64,000 bases of DNA from RPRB01 sp035519675 (GTDB lineage Bacteria > Myxococcota > Myxococcia > Myxococcales > Myxococcaceae). Numbering within the stretch: the stretch's first letter is position 1; each line of letters starts with the position of its first letter. A program made the translations under genes and the position numbers. Below, piece by piece: positions 56,595-64,000 of the stretch. A model generated the notes under the pieces. It saw only the letters and a list, made by a program, of their open reading frames with translations, did no database searches and was not told the origin of the DNA. The stretch spans positions 15,451 through 79,450 of the forward strand of contig DATIWB010000130.1 of NCBI GenBank assembly GCA_035519675.1. The letters are read 5' to 3'.

Positions 56595-58462
56595 CCCCAG
56601 GGCCGCTGCGCGCGCTCTGCCTCGCGGCGCTGGTCGCGTCCCCGGTGGCCCTGGGCGGAGCGGAGATCCGCATCGTGGACGGGAATGGCTCGGGCGAGGG
56701 GCTCGACGATCGCACCCCGGCGGACCCGGTGGGCGGCAACCCCGGCACGACGCTGGGTGAGCAGCGGCTGATGGCCGCCCAGTACGCCGCCGCCCTCTGG
56801 TCGGCCACCCTGGGCAACCAGGTTTCCATCGCCATCCGCACCGAGTTCGCCGACCTCGACTGCTCCGGCGGCACCGCGGTGCTCGGCGCGGCGGGCCCCA
56901 CCCTGCTCTACGACGGCAACCGGTACCCGGCCGCGCTGGCCAACGAGCGCGCCGGCCGGGACCTCGACCCGGGCCGCGAGGAGATCGACGCCCGCTTCAA
57001 CGCCCGGGTGGGCAGCTCCGGCTGCCCGGTCACCGCCTGGTACTCCGGCCTCGACAACCAGGCCCCGACCGGCACCACCGACCTGCCGTCGGTCCTCCTC
57101 CACGAGATGGCGCACGGGCTGGGGTTCATCAAGTCCGCCACCGTGTTCCGGGACCAGGCCCAGGACGACACCAGCGGCGTGCTGCTCTCGCAGCTCTCCG
57201 AGTCCGACTACGCCGCGGCGATCCGCCGGCCGCTGGGGGTCAGCTGGATCGGCCCGGCGGTTCGGGCGAGCAAGGACGCCATCCTCGACAAGACGGACGG
57301 GCTGCTGCGGCTCCCGGACGGCCGCACCCTCGCGCTCGCCCGCGCCCGGTTCGGCCCCGGACACGTCTCGCTCACTGCCCCGGTGGTGCTCGCCCAGGAC
57401 GCGGACGGGGGCACGGGCCACGACGCCTGCGGTCCGCTGGCCGCCTCGCCGGGGGCGCTGGTCCTGGCCGAGCGAGGCCTGCGCTCCGACGCCGGCCTGT
57501 TCTGCTTCGTCGCGCAGCGGGCGCTCAACGCGCAGGCCGCGGGCGCGGTGGGGCTCCTGGTCCGCCCCCTCCAGCCGGGCATCGGGCCCACCTCGTACAC
57601 CGGCGATGCCGGAACCGAGCTGAGCATCCCGGTGTGGGGCCTCTCGTCCGAAGACGGGGCCTTCCTCGAGGCCTACGTCTCGGGCGGGGGGGAGCAGCCG
57701 GTGGCCGTCGACGGGGATGGGCGGCGCGCGGGCGAGAACCTGGTCGGCGACGTGCTGCTCTACACCCCCAGCACCTACTCGGACGGCTCGAGCGTGGGGC
57801 ACTGGGACTCGAGCGCCTCGCCCCCCCTGCTCATGATGCCCATCATCAACCCCAGCCTGCCCCGGGACCTCGACCTCACCCCGGCCGCGCTGCGGGACGT
57901 CGGCTGGACGCTGCCGGCGGGGCTGAGCATCGGCGCCACCACCCTGGGACGCGACCTCGACGATGGACGCCCTCCCCGGTTCATCGTCCACGTCGTCAAC
58001 CGCGGCGCCACGCTCGCCAGCGGAGTGGTCCTCGACGCCCGTGCCGACCCCGCCCTCCGCCTGGTCTCGACGGAGCTGTCCTGCGCCGGCGGGGCTTGCT
58101 CGACCGGGCCGCTCGACTGCGCAGCAGGGCTGCCCTGCGCGCTCGGGGAGATCGCCCCCGGGGCGGTGAGGACGGTCATCGCCCGCTACGCCTTCGCCGG
58201 CACCGCGTTGCGGCAAGCCGCGGTGCAGTTCCGGATCACCGCGGGGAGCCCGGAACCGGCAGCCCGGGACGCCACCACCACCGCGGTGGCCACCCGGGCC
58301 TCCAGCTGCAGCAGCACCGGCACCGGACCCGGAGGGACGCTCGCGCTGCTGGCCGTCGCGGCCTGGGTCTGCCGGCGTCAGGTGGGGGTGAGCGCGGTCT
58401 CGGCCGCGTTCCGGGACCGCCGCCGCTCGATGAGCCACGCGGCCGCGACCCCCACCTCGTAA
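56591..58462 (+). CDS. Secreted zinc metalloprotease with PA domain and MYXO-CTERM-like tail
   Basis: The protein has 623 residues from GTG 56591. A signal peptide (LCLAALVASPVALGGA) leads to a metalloprotease domain with HEMAHGLGF (171-179, zinc His171 and His175, Glu172). A protease-associated domain follows (DACGPLAASPGALVLAERG ... NAQAAGAVGLLV), then a DUF11-like beta domain. Near the end CSSTGTGPGGTLALLAVAAWVCRR has the Cys, Gly, hydrophobic helix and Arg order of a myxobacterial C-terminal sorting signal. A further 26 residues follow, encoded antisense to the 3' end of tatC. Confidence 0.88.
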   Translation: MTPGPLRALCLAALVASPVALGGAEIRIVDGNGSGEGLDDRTPADPVGGNPGTTLGEQRLMAAQYAAALWSATLGNQVSIAIRTEFADLDCSGGTAVLGAAGPTLLYDGNRYPAALANERAGRDLDPGREEIDARFNARVGSSGCPVTAWYSGLDNQAPTGTTDLPSVLLHEMAHGLGFIKSATVFRDQAQDDTSGVLLSQLSESDYAAAIRRPLGVSWIGPAVRASKDAILDKTDGLLRLPDGRTLALARARFGPGHVSLTAPVVLAQDADGGTGHDACGPLAASPGALVLAERGLRSDAGLFCFVAQRALNAQAAGAVGLLVRPLQPGIGPTSYTGDAGTELSIPVWGLSSEDGAFLEAYVSGGGEQPVAVDGDGRRAGENLVGDVLLYTPSTYSDGSSVGHWDSSASPPLLMMPIINPSLPRDLDLTPAALRDVGWTLPAGLSIGATTLGRDLDDGRPPRFIVHVVNRGATLASGVVLDARADPALRLVSTELSCAGGACSTGPLDCAAGLPCALGEIAPGAVRTVIARYAFAGTALRQAAVQFRITAGSPEPAARDATTTAVATRASSCSSTGTGPGGTLALLAVAAWVCRRQVGVSAVSAAFRDRRRSMSHAAATPTS

Positions 58463-59610
58463 CAGAGCAGCATCGGCCCGGCGAGAATGCCCATGTTGAT
58501 GGGGTCGCCGGTGGGGGTGATGACCGCGGCGAGGATGAGGCACACCACGAACGCGTGGCGCTGGTACTTCATCAGGAACTTCGCCTTCACCAGGCCCAGC
58601 GCGGCGAGCAACGCCATCACCAGCGGCAGCTCGAACACCACCCCCAGGGCGAGCAGGAGCATCAGGACCAGGGACAGCTGCTCGCTCATGGTCAGCAGCG
58701 GCCGGGTCCAGGCCTCCTCGGCCAGCGAGCTCTGACCGGCGGCGAGCGTCTTCTGCATCTTCCACAGCCGGGCCACCTGCGAGCCCTGGCTCCCTGCGGC
58801 GCCGGCGAGGAGCGAGGCCGACTGCTCGAGCGCCTCCGAGGCCTTCCCCAGCGAACCGGACTGGAACGCATCCACCGCCTCCATCCGCCGCTCGAGCGAC
58901 TGGCGCAGCGCGGGAGCCGCCCCCAGGCCGAGCCCGTCGCGGGTGGCGTCCACCAGCCTTCCCTCGGCGTCCAGCCGGGCCTGCAGCTCGACCACCCCGT
59001 CGGCGAACCGGTCGGGCGCGGAGACCCGGCCCTCCCCCAGCCCGGTCAGGCGCTGGACCTCGCCGTCGGCGAGGTTCGCGGCACGCTCGAAGTCACCCGA
59101 GCGGGCGAACCGGAGCGCCTCCACCTCCACCGCCCGCGCGCGTTCCACCCGTGCCTTGATCGGCGCGCTGTCCCCGCTGGAGAGCAGGAACCTGAACATG
59201 GTGGGGAGCACCACCAGGTAGCAGAAGGCCGCGCCGATCAGGAACGCCACCGTGCCCAGCAGCACGAAGGGGAAGGCGTACTTCCGCTCCCGCGGGTACA
59301 GCCCCGGAGCGACGAACCCCCAGATCTGCGTCAGGAGCACGGGCGTGGCGAGGAAGATGCCGGCATACAGGCCGACCTTCATCAGCACGTTCAGCTCCTC
59401 GATGCCCGAGGTGTAGATGAGGCTCCGGTCCGCTGGCGGCAGCGCGTCGAGCACCGGCCTCATCAGGAAGCCGAAGATCGGCCGGGCGAACACCAGGCCG
59501 GCCGCGCCCAGCACCAGGATCGCCAGGACCACCCGGAGCAGCCGCTTTCGCAGCTCGCCGAGGTGCTCGGCGAGGCTCATCCGAGCCTGGAGTGGCTCCT
59601 CCTCAGCCAT
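58378..59610 (-). CDS. tatC: Sec-independent translocase TatC with a large periplasmic insertion
   Basis: The protein has 410 residues against about 250 usual. The core is intact: SLAEHLGELRKRLL (12-25), the conserved FVAPGLYPRERKYAFPF (99-115), VVLPTMFRFL, then ALGVVFELPLVMALLAALG and a final pair of helices. Residues about 147-302, in the second periplasmic loop between helices 3 and 4, are an added mostly helical domain rich in Ala, Glu and Arg. It starts at ATG 59610, overlapping tatB by 8 bp. It receives folded Tat substrates with TatB. Its 3' end overlaps the metalloprotease gene by 85 bp. Confidence 0.95.
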   Translation of the reverse strand: MAEEEPLQARMSLAEHLGELRKRLLRVVLAILVLGAAGLVFARPIFGFLMRPVLDALPPADRSLIYTSGIEELNVLMKVGLYAGIFLATPVLLTQIWGFVAPGLYPRERKYAFPFVLLGTVAFLIGAAFCYLVVLPTMFRFLLSSGDSAPIKARVERARAVEVEALRFARSGDFERAANLADGEVQRLTGLGEGRVSAPDRFADGVVELQARLDAEGRLVDATRDGLGLGAAPALRQSLERRMEAVDAFQSGSLGKASEALEQSASLLAGAAGSQGSQVARLWKMQKTLAAGQSSLAEEAWTRPLLTMSEQLSLVLMLLLALGVVFELPLVMALLAALGLVKAKFLMKYQRHAFVVCLILAAVITPTGDPINMGILAGPMLLCYEVGVAAAWLIERRRSRNAAETALTPT

Positions 59611-60055
59611 GCGGCGCGGGGTCGCCCTCCGGCCGCGGGGCGGCGACCGGCTCGGACCCGGGGGTGGCGGGCTCGGGGGTGGGCGCCGGAGGCTCGAGCC
59701 CCAGCGGGGCTTCGGAGGCCGGGCGGGCCGCGACGACGCCTTCGGGAGGCGGGAAGACGGAGGGGTAGGCCGGCGGGACCAACTCCCCATCCTGGCCGAC
59801 CGTGGGCGGGGGGACGGGTTCTGCCGGCGCGGGGGGCTCGATCCGCTTGGCCTGCGCCTGCTCCTCGGCGAAGACCTCCTGGTCCATCTTGTAGAACTCC
59901 CGCTCGACCAGGCCGCGGACGTCGTCGGTCTGACGCCGGAACTCGCGCACGAACTTGCCGATCCCGCGCGCCAGCTCCGGGAGCTTGTCCGGGCCGAGCA
60001 GCAGCAGGGCGACGATCATGATGACTGCGATCTCGCCGGCGCCGAGGTTGAACAT
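59603..60055 (-). CDS. tatB: Sec-independent translocase TatB/TatA-like subunit
   Basis: The protein has 150 residues from ATG 60055. The N-terminal helix with the Gly-Pro hinge is MFNLGAGEIAVIMIVALLLLGPDKLPELAR, in two halves, followed by an amphipathic helix (GKFVREFRRQTDDVRGLVEREF). The last 80 residues are Pro/Ala/Glu-rich. The long cytosolic tail and the tatC partnership favour TatB over TatA. No separate tatA lies in this window. Confidence 0.93.
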   Translation of the reverse strand: MFNLGAGEIAVIMIVALLLLGPDKLPELARGIGKFVREFRRQTDDVRGLVEREFYKMDQEVFAEEQAQAKRIEPPAPAEPVPPPTVGQDGELVPPAYPSVFPPPEGVVAARPASEAPLGLEPPAPTPEPATPGSEPVAAPRPEGDPAPHG

Positions 60056-60066
60056 CTCGCTCGCTC

Positions 60067-61347
60067 TTAAACCTTCTTGGAGGCGGTTGCCATTCCCCCC
60101 GGGATCCCGGCGGTGGGGAGGACGGCGGGGAGAAGCGCCCGGCGTCGCACCTCGCGCTCCACGCGGAAGAGCAGGACCGGCAGGAGCAGGGTGAGCGCGA
60201 TCGCCATCCGGCCGAGCACCGGCACGTTGCCCAGCTTGCCGTCGGGTTGCACGAACAGCACCTGCGCCGAGACGCTCGCCCCGAGCGCGCTGGCCACGTG
60301 CTGGACCGCGGACTGGAACGACATGAAGCGCGCGCGCTCGGCCGGCTCGGGCACCTTCGAGGCCAGGGTGTTGTAGCTCACGTTCCGCGCCGAGAGGGCG
60401 AAGAAGAGGAAGATGGCGAAGCCCATCACCGGGGTGGCGCGGGGGACGTGCACGAACATCAGGTCGAAGGCCAGCGCGAGCACCAGGGCCGCCACCGTCC
60501 CCACCCGGAAGCTGCCGAACCGGTCCACCAGCCGGCCCACCAGCCGCAGGGTGACGAAGCTGACCAGCCCGCCGATGAAGTAGACCCACTGCAGCTGATG
60601 GCGGGGCAGCCCGAGGTTGGTCTGCACGTAGGCCGAGATGTTGGGGATGACCAGGAAGCCGCTGGCCATGGTGACTGCGGTCATCGCGAACGAGGTGAGC
60701 ACCAGCGGGCGGAAGAGCCGCCGACCCGGGGCGGCACCCTGCGCCGGACGGGAAAGGTGCGTACGCAGGCTGGGCAGCGATGCCCCGACCGTCGCGGTCA
60801 CCACCAGGCCCAGTCCGCCCACCACCAGAAAGGGGAGCCGCCATCCACCCCACGCCGAGAGCTGGAGGCTCAAGGGCACGCCCACCACCGATGCCACCGA
60901 GAAGGCGCCCATCACCGCACCCATCGCCTTGCCCCGGCGCTCGGGCGGCACCGCGTCGGCGATGATGGAGAGCGACAGCGAGGTGGCGGGGCCGCCGAAC
61001 ACCCCGGCCAGGAAGCGCGCGGCGAGCAGCGACTCGAAGTTCCAGGCCAGGCCGCCGGCGAGCGTCCCCAGGACCAGGCCGGTCATCGCCACCACCAGCG
61101 CCGGGCGGCGGTCGAACCGGTCGAGGAAGGCAGAGCCGAGCACCCCGGCCACGGCCGCGGCGGCGGTGTAGGCCCCTCCGATGAGGCCCAGCCGTGAGAG
61201 GGGAATGCCCAGCGTCCGGGCGAAGTCCGGCCCCAGCGGCATCACCATCACGAAATCCCAGATGTTGATGAACTGGACGGCGCCGATCAGGAACACCAGC
61301 CAGCTCTCGGAGGGCGCGCGGCGCGGACCCATGACGCCGCCATTCAT
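60067..61347 (-). CDS. Major facilitator superfamily exporter
   Basis: The protein has 426 residues and about 12 predicted helices. The N-domain signatures are AFLDRFDRRPALV (motif A loop, D-R-x-x-R-R) and GVFGGPATSLSLSIIADAVPPERRGKAMG, and the C-half has LVGRLVDRFGSFRVGT. This matches drug:proton antiporters of the AraJ/Bcr-like type; the substrate is unknown. Its ATG overlaps the stop of the upstream chemoreceptor by 4 bp. It lies 11 bp upstream of tatB on the same strand. Confidence 0.93.
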   Translation of the reverse strand: MNGGVMGPRRAPSESWLVFLIGAVQFINIWDFVMVMPLGPDFARTLGIPLSRLGLIGGAYTAAAAVAGVLGSAFLDRFDRRPALVVAMTGLVLGTLAGGLAWNFESLLAARFLAGVFGGPATSLSLSIIADAVPPERRGKAMGAVMGAFSVASVVGVPLSLQLSAWGGWRLPFLVVGGLGLVVTATVGASLPSLRTHLSRPAQGAAPGRRLFRPLVLTSFAMTAVTMASGFLVIPNISAYVQTNLGLPRHQLQWVYFIGGLVSFVTLRLVGRLVDRFGSFRVGTVAALVLALAFDLMFVHVPRATPVMGFAIFLFFALSARNVSYNTLASKVPEPAERARFMSFQSAVQHVASALGASVSAQVLFVQPDGKLGNVPVLGRMAIALTLLLPVLLFRVEREVRRRALLPAVLPTAGIPGGMATASKKV

Positions 61348-63134
61348 AGTCGGAAGCGTCGCACCTCGCTGCGGAGCACCTCGGCCTCCTCCTGGAGCCG
61401 GGCGATGGCCTCCTCCAGCTGGCGCACCGTCCTCGCCTGCTCCTCGCTGACCCCGCGGATGGCCTCCATGGTCTTGAGCACCCCCGCCGAGCCGCGGGTC
61501 TGCTCGCGCTGCGCTCGATCCAACATCAGGACTCGCTCCCGCATCGCCTCCAGCCCGCGGGTGATGAGGCGGCTCCCTGCCGCCTGTTCCTGGCTGCGCC
61601 GCTGCACGTCGGCGGTGACGGTCTGCATGTGCTGCGCGGACTGGGTGATCCGCGCCGTGCCCCGGGCCTGGGCCTGCGCGGACTGGGTCACCGACTGCAC
61701 CGTCTCGGCGATGCGCTGGACGGAGGCGGTGACCGTCCTGCTGCTGCGCGCCTGCTCCACCGTCGCCCGGGCGATGGCCTTCACCATCACCGTGCTCCGG
61801 TTGGCGGTGCCGCTGATCCGCTTCAGCGCGGTCTCCGCCTCGCGGCCCAGCTCCACCCCCTCCTGCACGTGCCGCACCCCCTGCTCCACCGCCTCCACCG
61901 CGTTCCGGCTCTCCTCCTGGACCCGGGCGATGAGCTCGGAGATCTCCTTGGTCGAGGCTCCGGTCCGCTCGGCGAGCTCCTTGATCTCGTCGGCGACCAC
62001 GGCGAAGCCCTTCCCCTGCTCACCGGCCTGGGCGGCGATGATCGCTGCGTTGAGCGCCAGGAGGTTGGTCTGCTCCGCCACCTCGTCGATGACGTCGAGG
62101 ATCGCCACCACCTCGCCCACCCGGCGGCCCAGGCCCTCGATGACCCTGGCGGCCAGCTCGCTCGACTCGCGGATGCGGTCGATGCCGGCGAGCGTCTTCT
62201 GGAGCGACTGCACGCCGCTGGCCGCCTCGGCCGACGCCTGCTCGGAGAGCCGCGCCGTCTCGTTGGCGTTGGTCTCCACCTGGCCGATGCTCACGTCCAT
62301 CTGCTTGATGCTGAAGGAGGTCTCCTCGGTCGAGCCACCGAGCTCCTCGATGGCCCGGGCGACGTCGAGAATGCTGCGGGTCATCTCGTCGATGGCGGCG
62401 GTGGTCTCCTGGACGCTGGCCGCCATCTGCTCCACGCCCTCGGCCACCTCCTCGTTGCGGCGGGCGATCTCCGCGATGCGCACCGAGCTCTCCTCGGCGG
62501 TCCGCTGGAGCGCCTCCACGTGGGCGGCGACCTCCTGGTGCGTGCCCACCGCCTCGGCCATCGAGCGGCTGGTCTCGGTGACCTGGGACTGGATGCTGGC
62601 CGCCCCGGAGCTGACCTGGACGCCCGAGCGGGACAGCTGGTCGATGACCGAGCCCACCGCCTCGCTCACGTTGCGCACCCGGGCGAGCGTGTCCCGGAGC
62701 CCCTGGCCGATCCGGTTCAGAGCGCCGGCGAGGACGGCGAGCTCGTCGGAGCCGGCGAGGGTGACGGTCTGGGTCAGGTCCGCTTCGCCCATGCGGCGGG
62801 CGGCGACCAGGATCTCCTCCAGCGGACGGGTGAGGACCACCCGGCTCAGGAACCAGAGGAGCGCGGCGAAGGCGAGGAAGCCGACCAGCATCGCCAGCCA
62901 CAAGGTCCTCCAGAGCTGGGCCAGCACGCCGGCCTCGTCGCCGCGGTGGATGGCGGCGAGCAGCCTGGCGTCGTGCGAGACGTAGAGCCAGATGGCCGCC
63001 AGCACGGCCAGGAGCGACAGGCTGGAGACGCCGAACAGGGCGTTGCGCAGCCCGAGTTGTCGGAGCCACCGCACCACGGATGAGTCAGGGGACTGTACTC
63101 TCCCGGACCGGCCGGCGAGCGGCTCGTTTCGCAC
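61344..63134 (-). CDS. Methyl-accepting chemotaxis protein, FrzCD/short-sensor type
   Basis: The protein has 596 residues from GTG 63134 (other GTG starts lie slightly downstream). Two helices (about 33-52 and 76-96) bracket a periplasmic loop of only 25 residues, so it is not a large sensor. A HAMP domain follows (LTRPLEEILVAARRMGEADLTQTV), then a long coiled-coil signalling domain. The tip reads EQTNLLALNAAIIAAQAGEQGKGFAVVADEIKELAER. The usual Glu of NAAIEAARAGE is Ile here, and Arg is Gln. No cheA or cheW lies nearby. It is coupled to the MFS gene by a 4-bp overlap. Confidence 0.93.
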   Translation of the reverse strand: MRNEPLAGRSGRVQSPDSSVVRWLRQLGLRNALFGVSSLSLLAVLAAIWLYVSHDARLLAAIHRGDEAGVLAQLWRTLWLAMLVGFLAFAALLWFLSRVVLTRPLEEILVAARRMGEADLTQTVTLAGSDELAVLAGALNRIGQGLRDTLARVRNVSEAVGSVIDQLSRSGVQVSSGAASIQSQVTETSRSMAEAVGTHQEVAAHVEALQRTAEESSVRIAEIARRNEEVAEGVEQMAASVQETTAAIDEMTRSILDVARAIEELGGSTEETSFSIKQMDVSIGQVETNANETARLSEQASAEAASGVQSLQKTLAGIDRIRESSELAARVIEGLGRRVGEVVAILDVIDEVAEQTNLLALNAAIIAAQAGEQGKGFAVVADEIKELAERTGASTKEISELIARVQEESRNAVEAVEQGVRHVQEGVELGREAETALKRISGTANRSTVMVKAIARATVEQARSSRTVTASVQRIAETVQSVTQSAQAQARGTARITQSAQHMQTVTADVQRRSQEQAAGSRLITRGLEAMRERVLMLDRAQREQTRGSAGVLKTMEAIRGVSEEQARTVRQLEEAIARLQEEAEVLRSEVRRFRL

Positions 63135-63184
63135 CTGCCGGCCACGGCCGGCACGGGTGCGCTACATTCCCCCGCTCCCTGCCC

Positions 63185-64000
63185 GTGTCCTCGCCCGTCC
63201 TGGTCCTCACCCACCCCTTGTTCCTCCAGCACCAGCCAGGGCGCGGGCACCCGGAATCACCGCTCCGGCTGTCGCGGACGCTGGAGTACCTCGAGCAGAA
63301 CCGGCTCCCCACGCTCGAGTTCCGGGCCCCCCGGCTGGCCCGACCCGAGGAGGTGGCCCGCGTCCACGAGCCCGAGCTGCTGGAGGAGTTCGGCGGGCTC
63401 GCCGGCGGGCACGTGGCCATCGACGTCGACACCTTCGCCTCGCCGAGCACCCACGACGCGGCCCTCGCCGCCGCCGGAGCGTCCATCGAGGCGGTGGAGG
63501 CCGTGCTCGGTGGCACCCACCGGACGGCGTTCGCCCTGGTGCGGCCTCCGGGCCACCACGCCGAGCCGAATCGGATGATGGGGTTCTGCTTCCTCAACAA
63601 CGCCGCGGTGGCCGCGGAGGCGGCCCGGGCGCTGGGCGCGGCGCGGGTGCTGGTCCTCGACTGGGACGTGCACCACGGGAACGGGACCCAGGCGACGTTC
63701 TGGGAGCGCGGGGACGTGCTCTACCAGTCGGTGCACCAGTACCCCTTCTACCCCGGCACCGGGGCCTCGCACGAGACAGGGGAGCGGGCAGGCGCCGGCT
63801 ACACGGTCAACGTGCCCTTTCCCGCCGGCCGGACCGACGCCGACCTGGGCGCCGCCTTCCACGACCTCTTCCTCCCCATCGCCCAGGCCTTCCGGCCGGA
63901 CGTGGTCATCGTCTCCGCCGGCTTCGACGCGCACGAGGACGACCCGCTGGGGGGGATGCTCTGCACCGAGCGGGGCTTTGCGGCGATGTGCAGCGCGGTC
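63185..64000 (+). CDS. Histone-deacetylase-family hydrolase (partial)
   Basis: At least 272 residues are visible and the gene runs off the right edge. The start is GTG 63185, without a clear ribosome site. Class II acetylpolyamine-amidohydrolase/HDAC-like landmarks are present: RPPGHHAEPNRMMGFCFLNN (catalytic His pair), VLDWDVHHGNGTQATFW (zinc Asp and His) and VSAGFDAHEDDPLGG (zinc Asp). In bacteria such enzymes deacetylate polyamines, acetoin-pathway metabolites or lysine side chains. It is divergent from the chemoreceptor by 50 bp. Confidence 0.95.
   Translation, partial: MSSPVLVLTHPLFLQHQPGRGHPESPLRLSRTLEYLEQNRLPTLEFRAPRLARPEEVARVHEPELLEEFGGLAGGHVAIDVDTFASPSTHDAALAAAGASIEAVEAVLGGTHRTAFALVRPPGHHAEPNRMMGFCFLNNAAVAAEAARALGAARVLVLDWDVHHGNGTQATFWERGDVLYQSVHQYPFYPGTGASHETGERAGAGYTVNVPFPAGRTDADLGAAFHDLFLPIAQAFRPDVVIVSAGFDAHEDDPLGGMLCTERGFAAMCSAV

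Overview
The window is GC-rich DNA (about 70% by eye) with tightly packed genes. It looks like chromosome from a myxobacterium-type member of the Myxococcota. The evidence is Oar-like TonB-dependent receptors, a secreted metalloprotease whose tail resembles a MYXO-CTERM sorting signal, a FrzCD-like chemoreceptor, a long acidic Pro/Ala/Glu protein, many GTG and TTG starts, and many 4-bp ATGA/GTGA overlaps. I saw no rRNA, tRNA, CRISPR array or intact insertion sequence. No gap between genes exceeds about 300 bases; the largest (13202-13447, 24660-24897, 19848-20069, 51858-52051) hold only promoters, palindromes or hairpins, described below.

Layout. A partial membrane protein and glycogen phosphorylase (1-2905) come first. 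Positions 3062-17947 hold a three-fold repeated cassette: a 1083-1115 aa Oar-like TonB-dependent receptor, a small lipoprotein of a family I do not recognise, and small regulators (two ArsR type, two LuxR type). An AraC regulator closes the block. This is the best candidate for an undescribed system: three paralogous outer-membrane transporters, each with a dedicated lipoprotein and its own regulation. Positions 18957-24659 are mixed: a TPR/lipocalin-like secreted protein, an Lrp regulator, a TetR regulator with twin operators facing an alpha/beta hydrolase, an oxidoreductase, a DUF6265-like protein and a membrane dipeptidase. Then come dnaE, an lrgA/lrgB-like pair, a bacterioferritin-like protein, a haloacid dehalogenase and an orphan N6-adenine DNA methyltransferase (24898-32595).

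Positions 33379-38435 are bracketed by copies of a 72-bp repeat with GCGGCCGCC ends. Between them lie a VWA/DUF4159 pair and a two-gene unit for a TPR/membrane protein and a duplicated lectin-like protein. An RpoH-type sigma factor, a DEAD-box RNA helicase and a cyclic-nucleotide-binding protein follow. The last of these has a copy of its 3' end downstream of a Cache-domain gene of different base composition.

Positions 43659-51857 carry a seven-gene operon on the minus strand covering the oxidative and non-oxidative pentose phosphate pathway plus glucokinase (tkt-tal-gnd-zwf-glk-pgl-rpe). With glgP at the other end of the window this links storage-glucan breakdown to NADPH and pentose supply. 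The remainder holds envelope and secretion functions: a YceI protein, a probably inactive rhomboid-like protein, a metalloprotease, tatB and an enlarged tatC, an MFS exporter translationally coupled to a chemoreceptor, and a histone-deacetylase-like hydrolase cut by the window edge.
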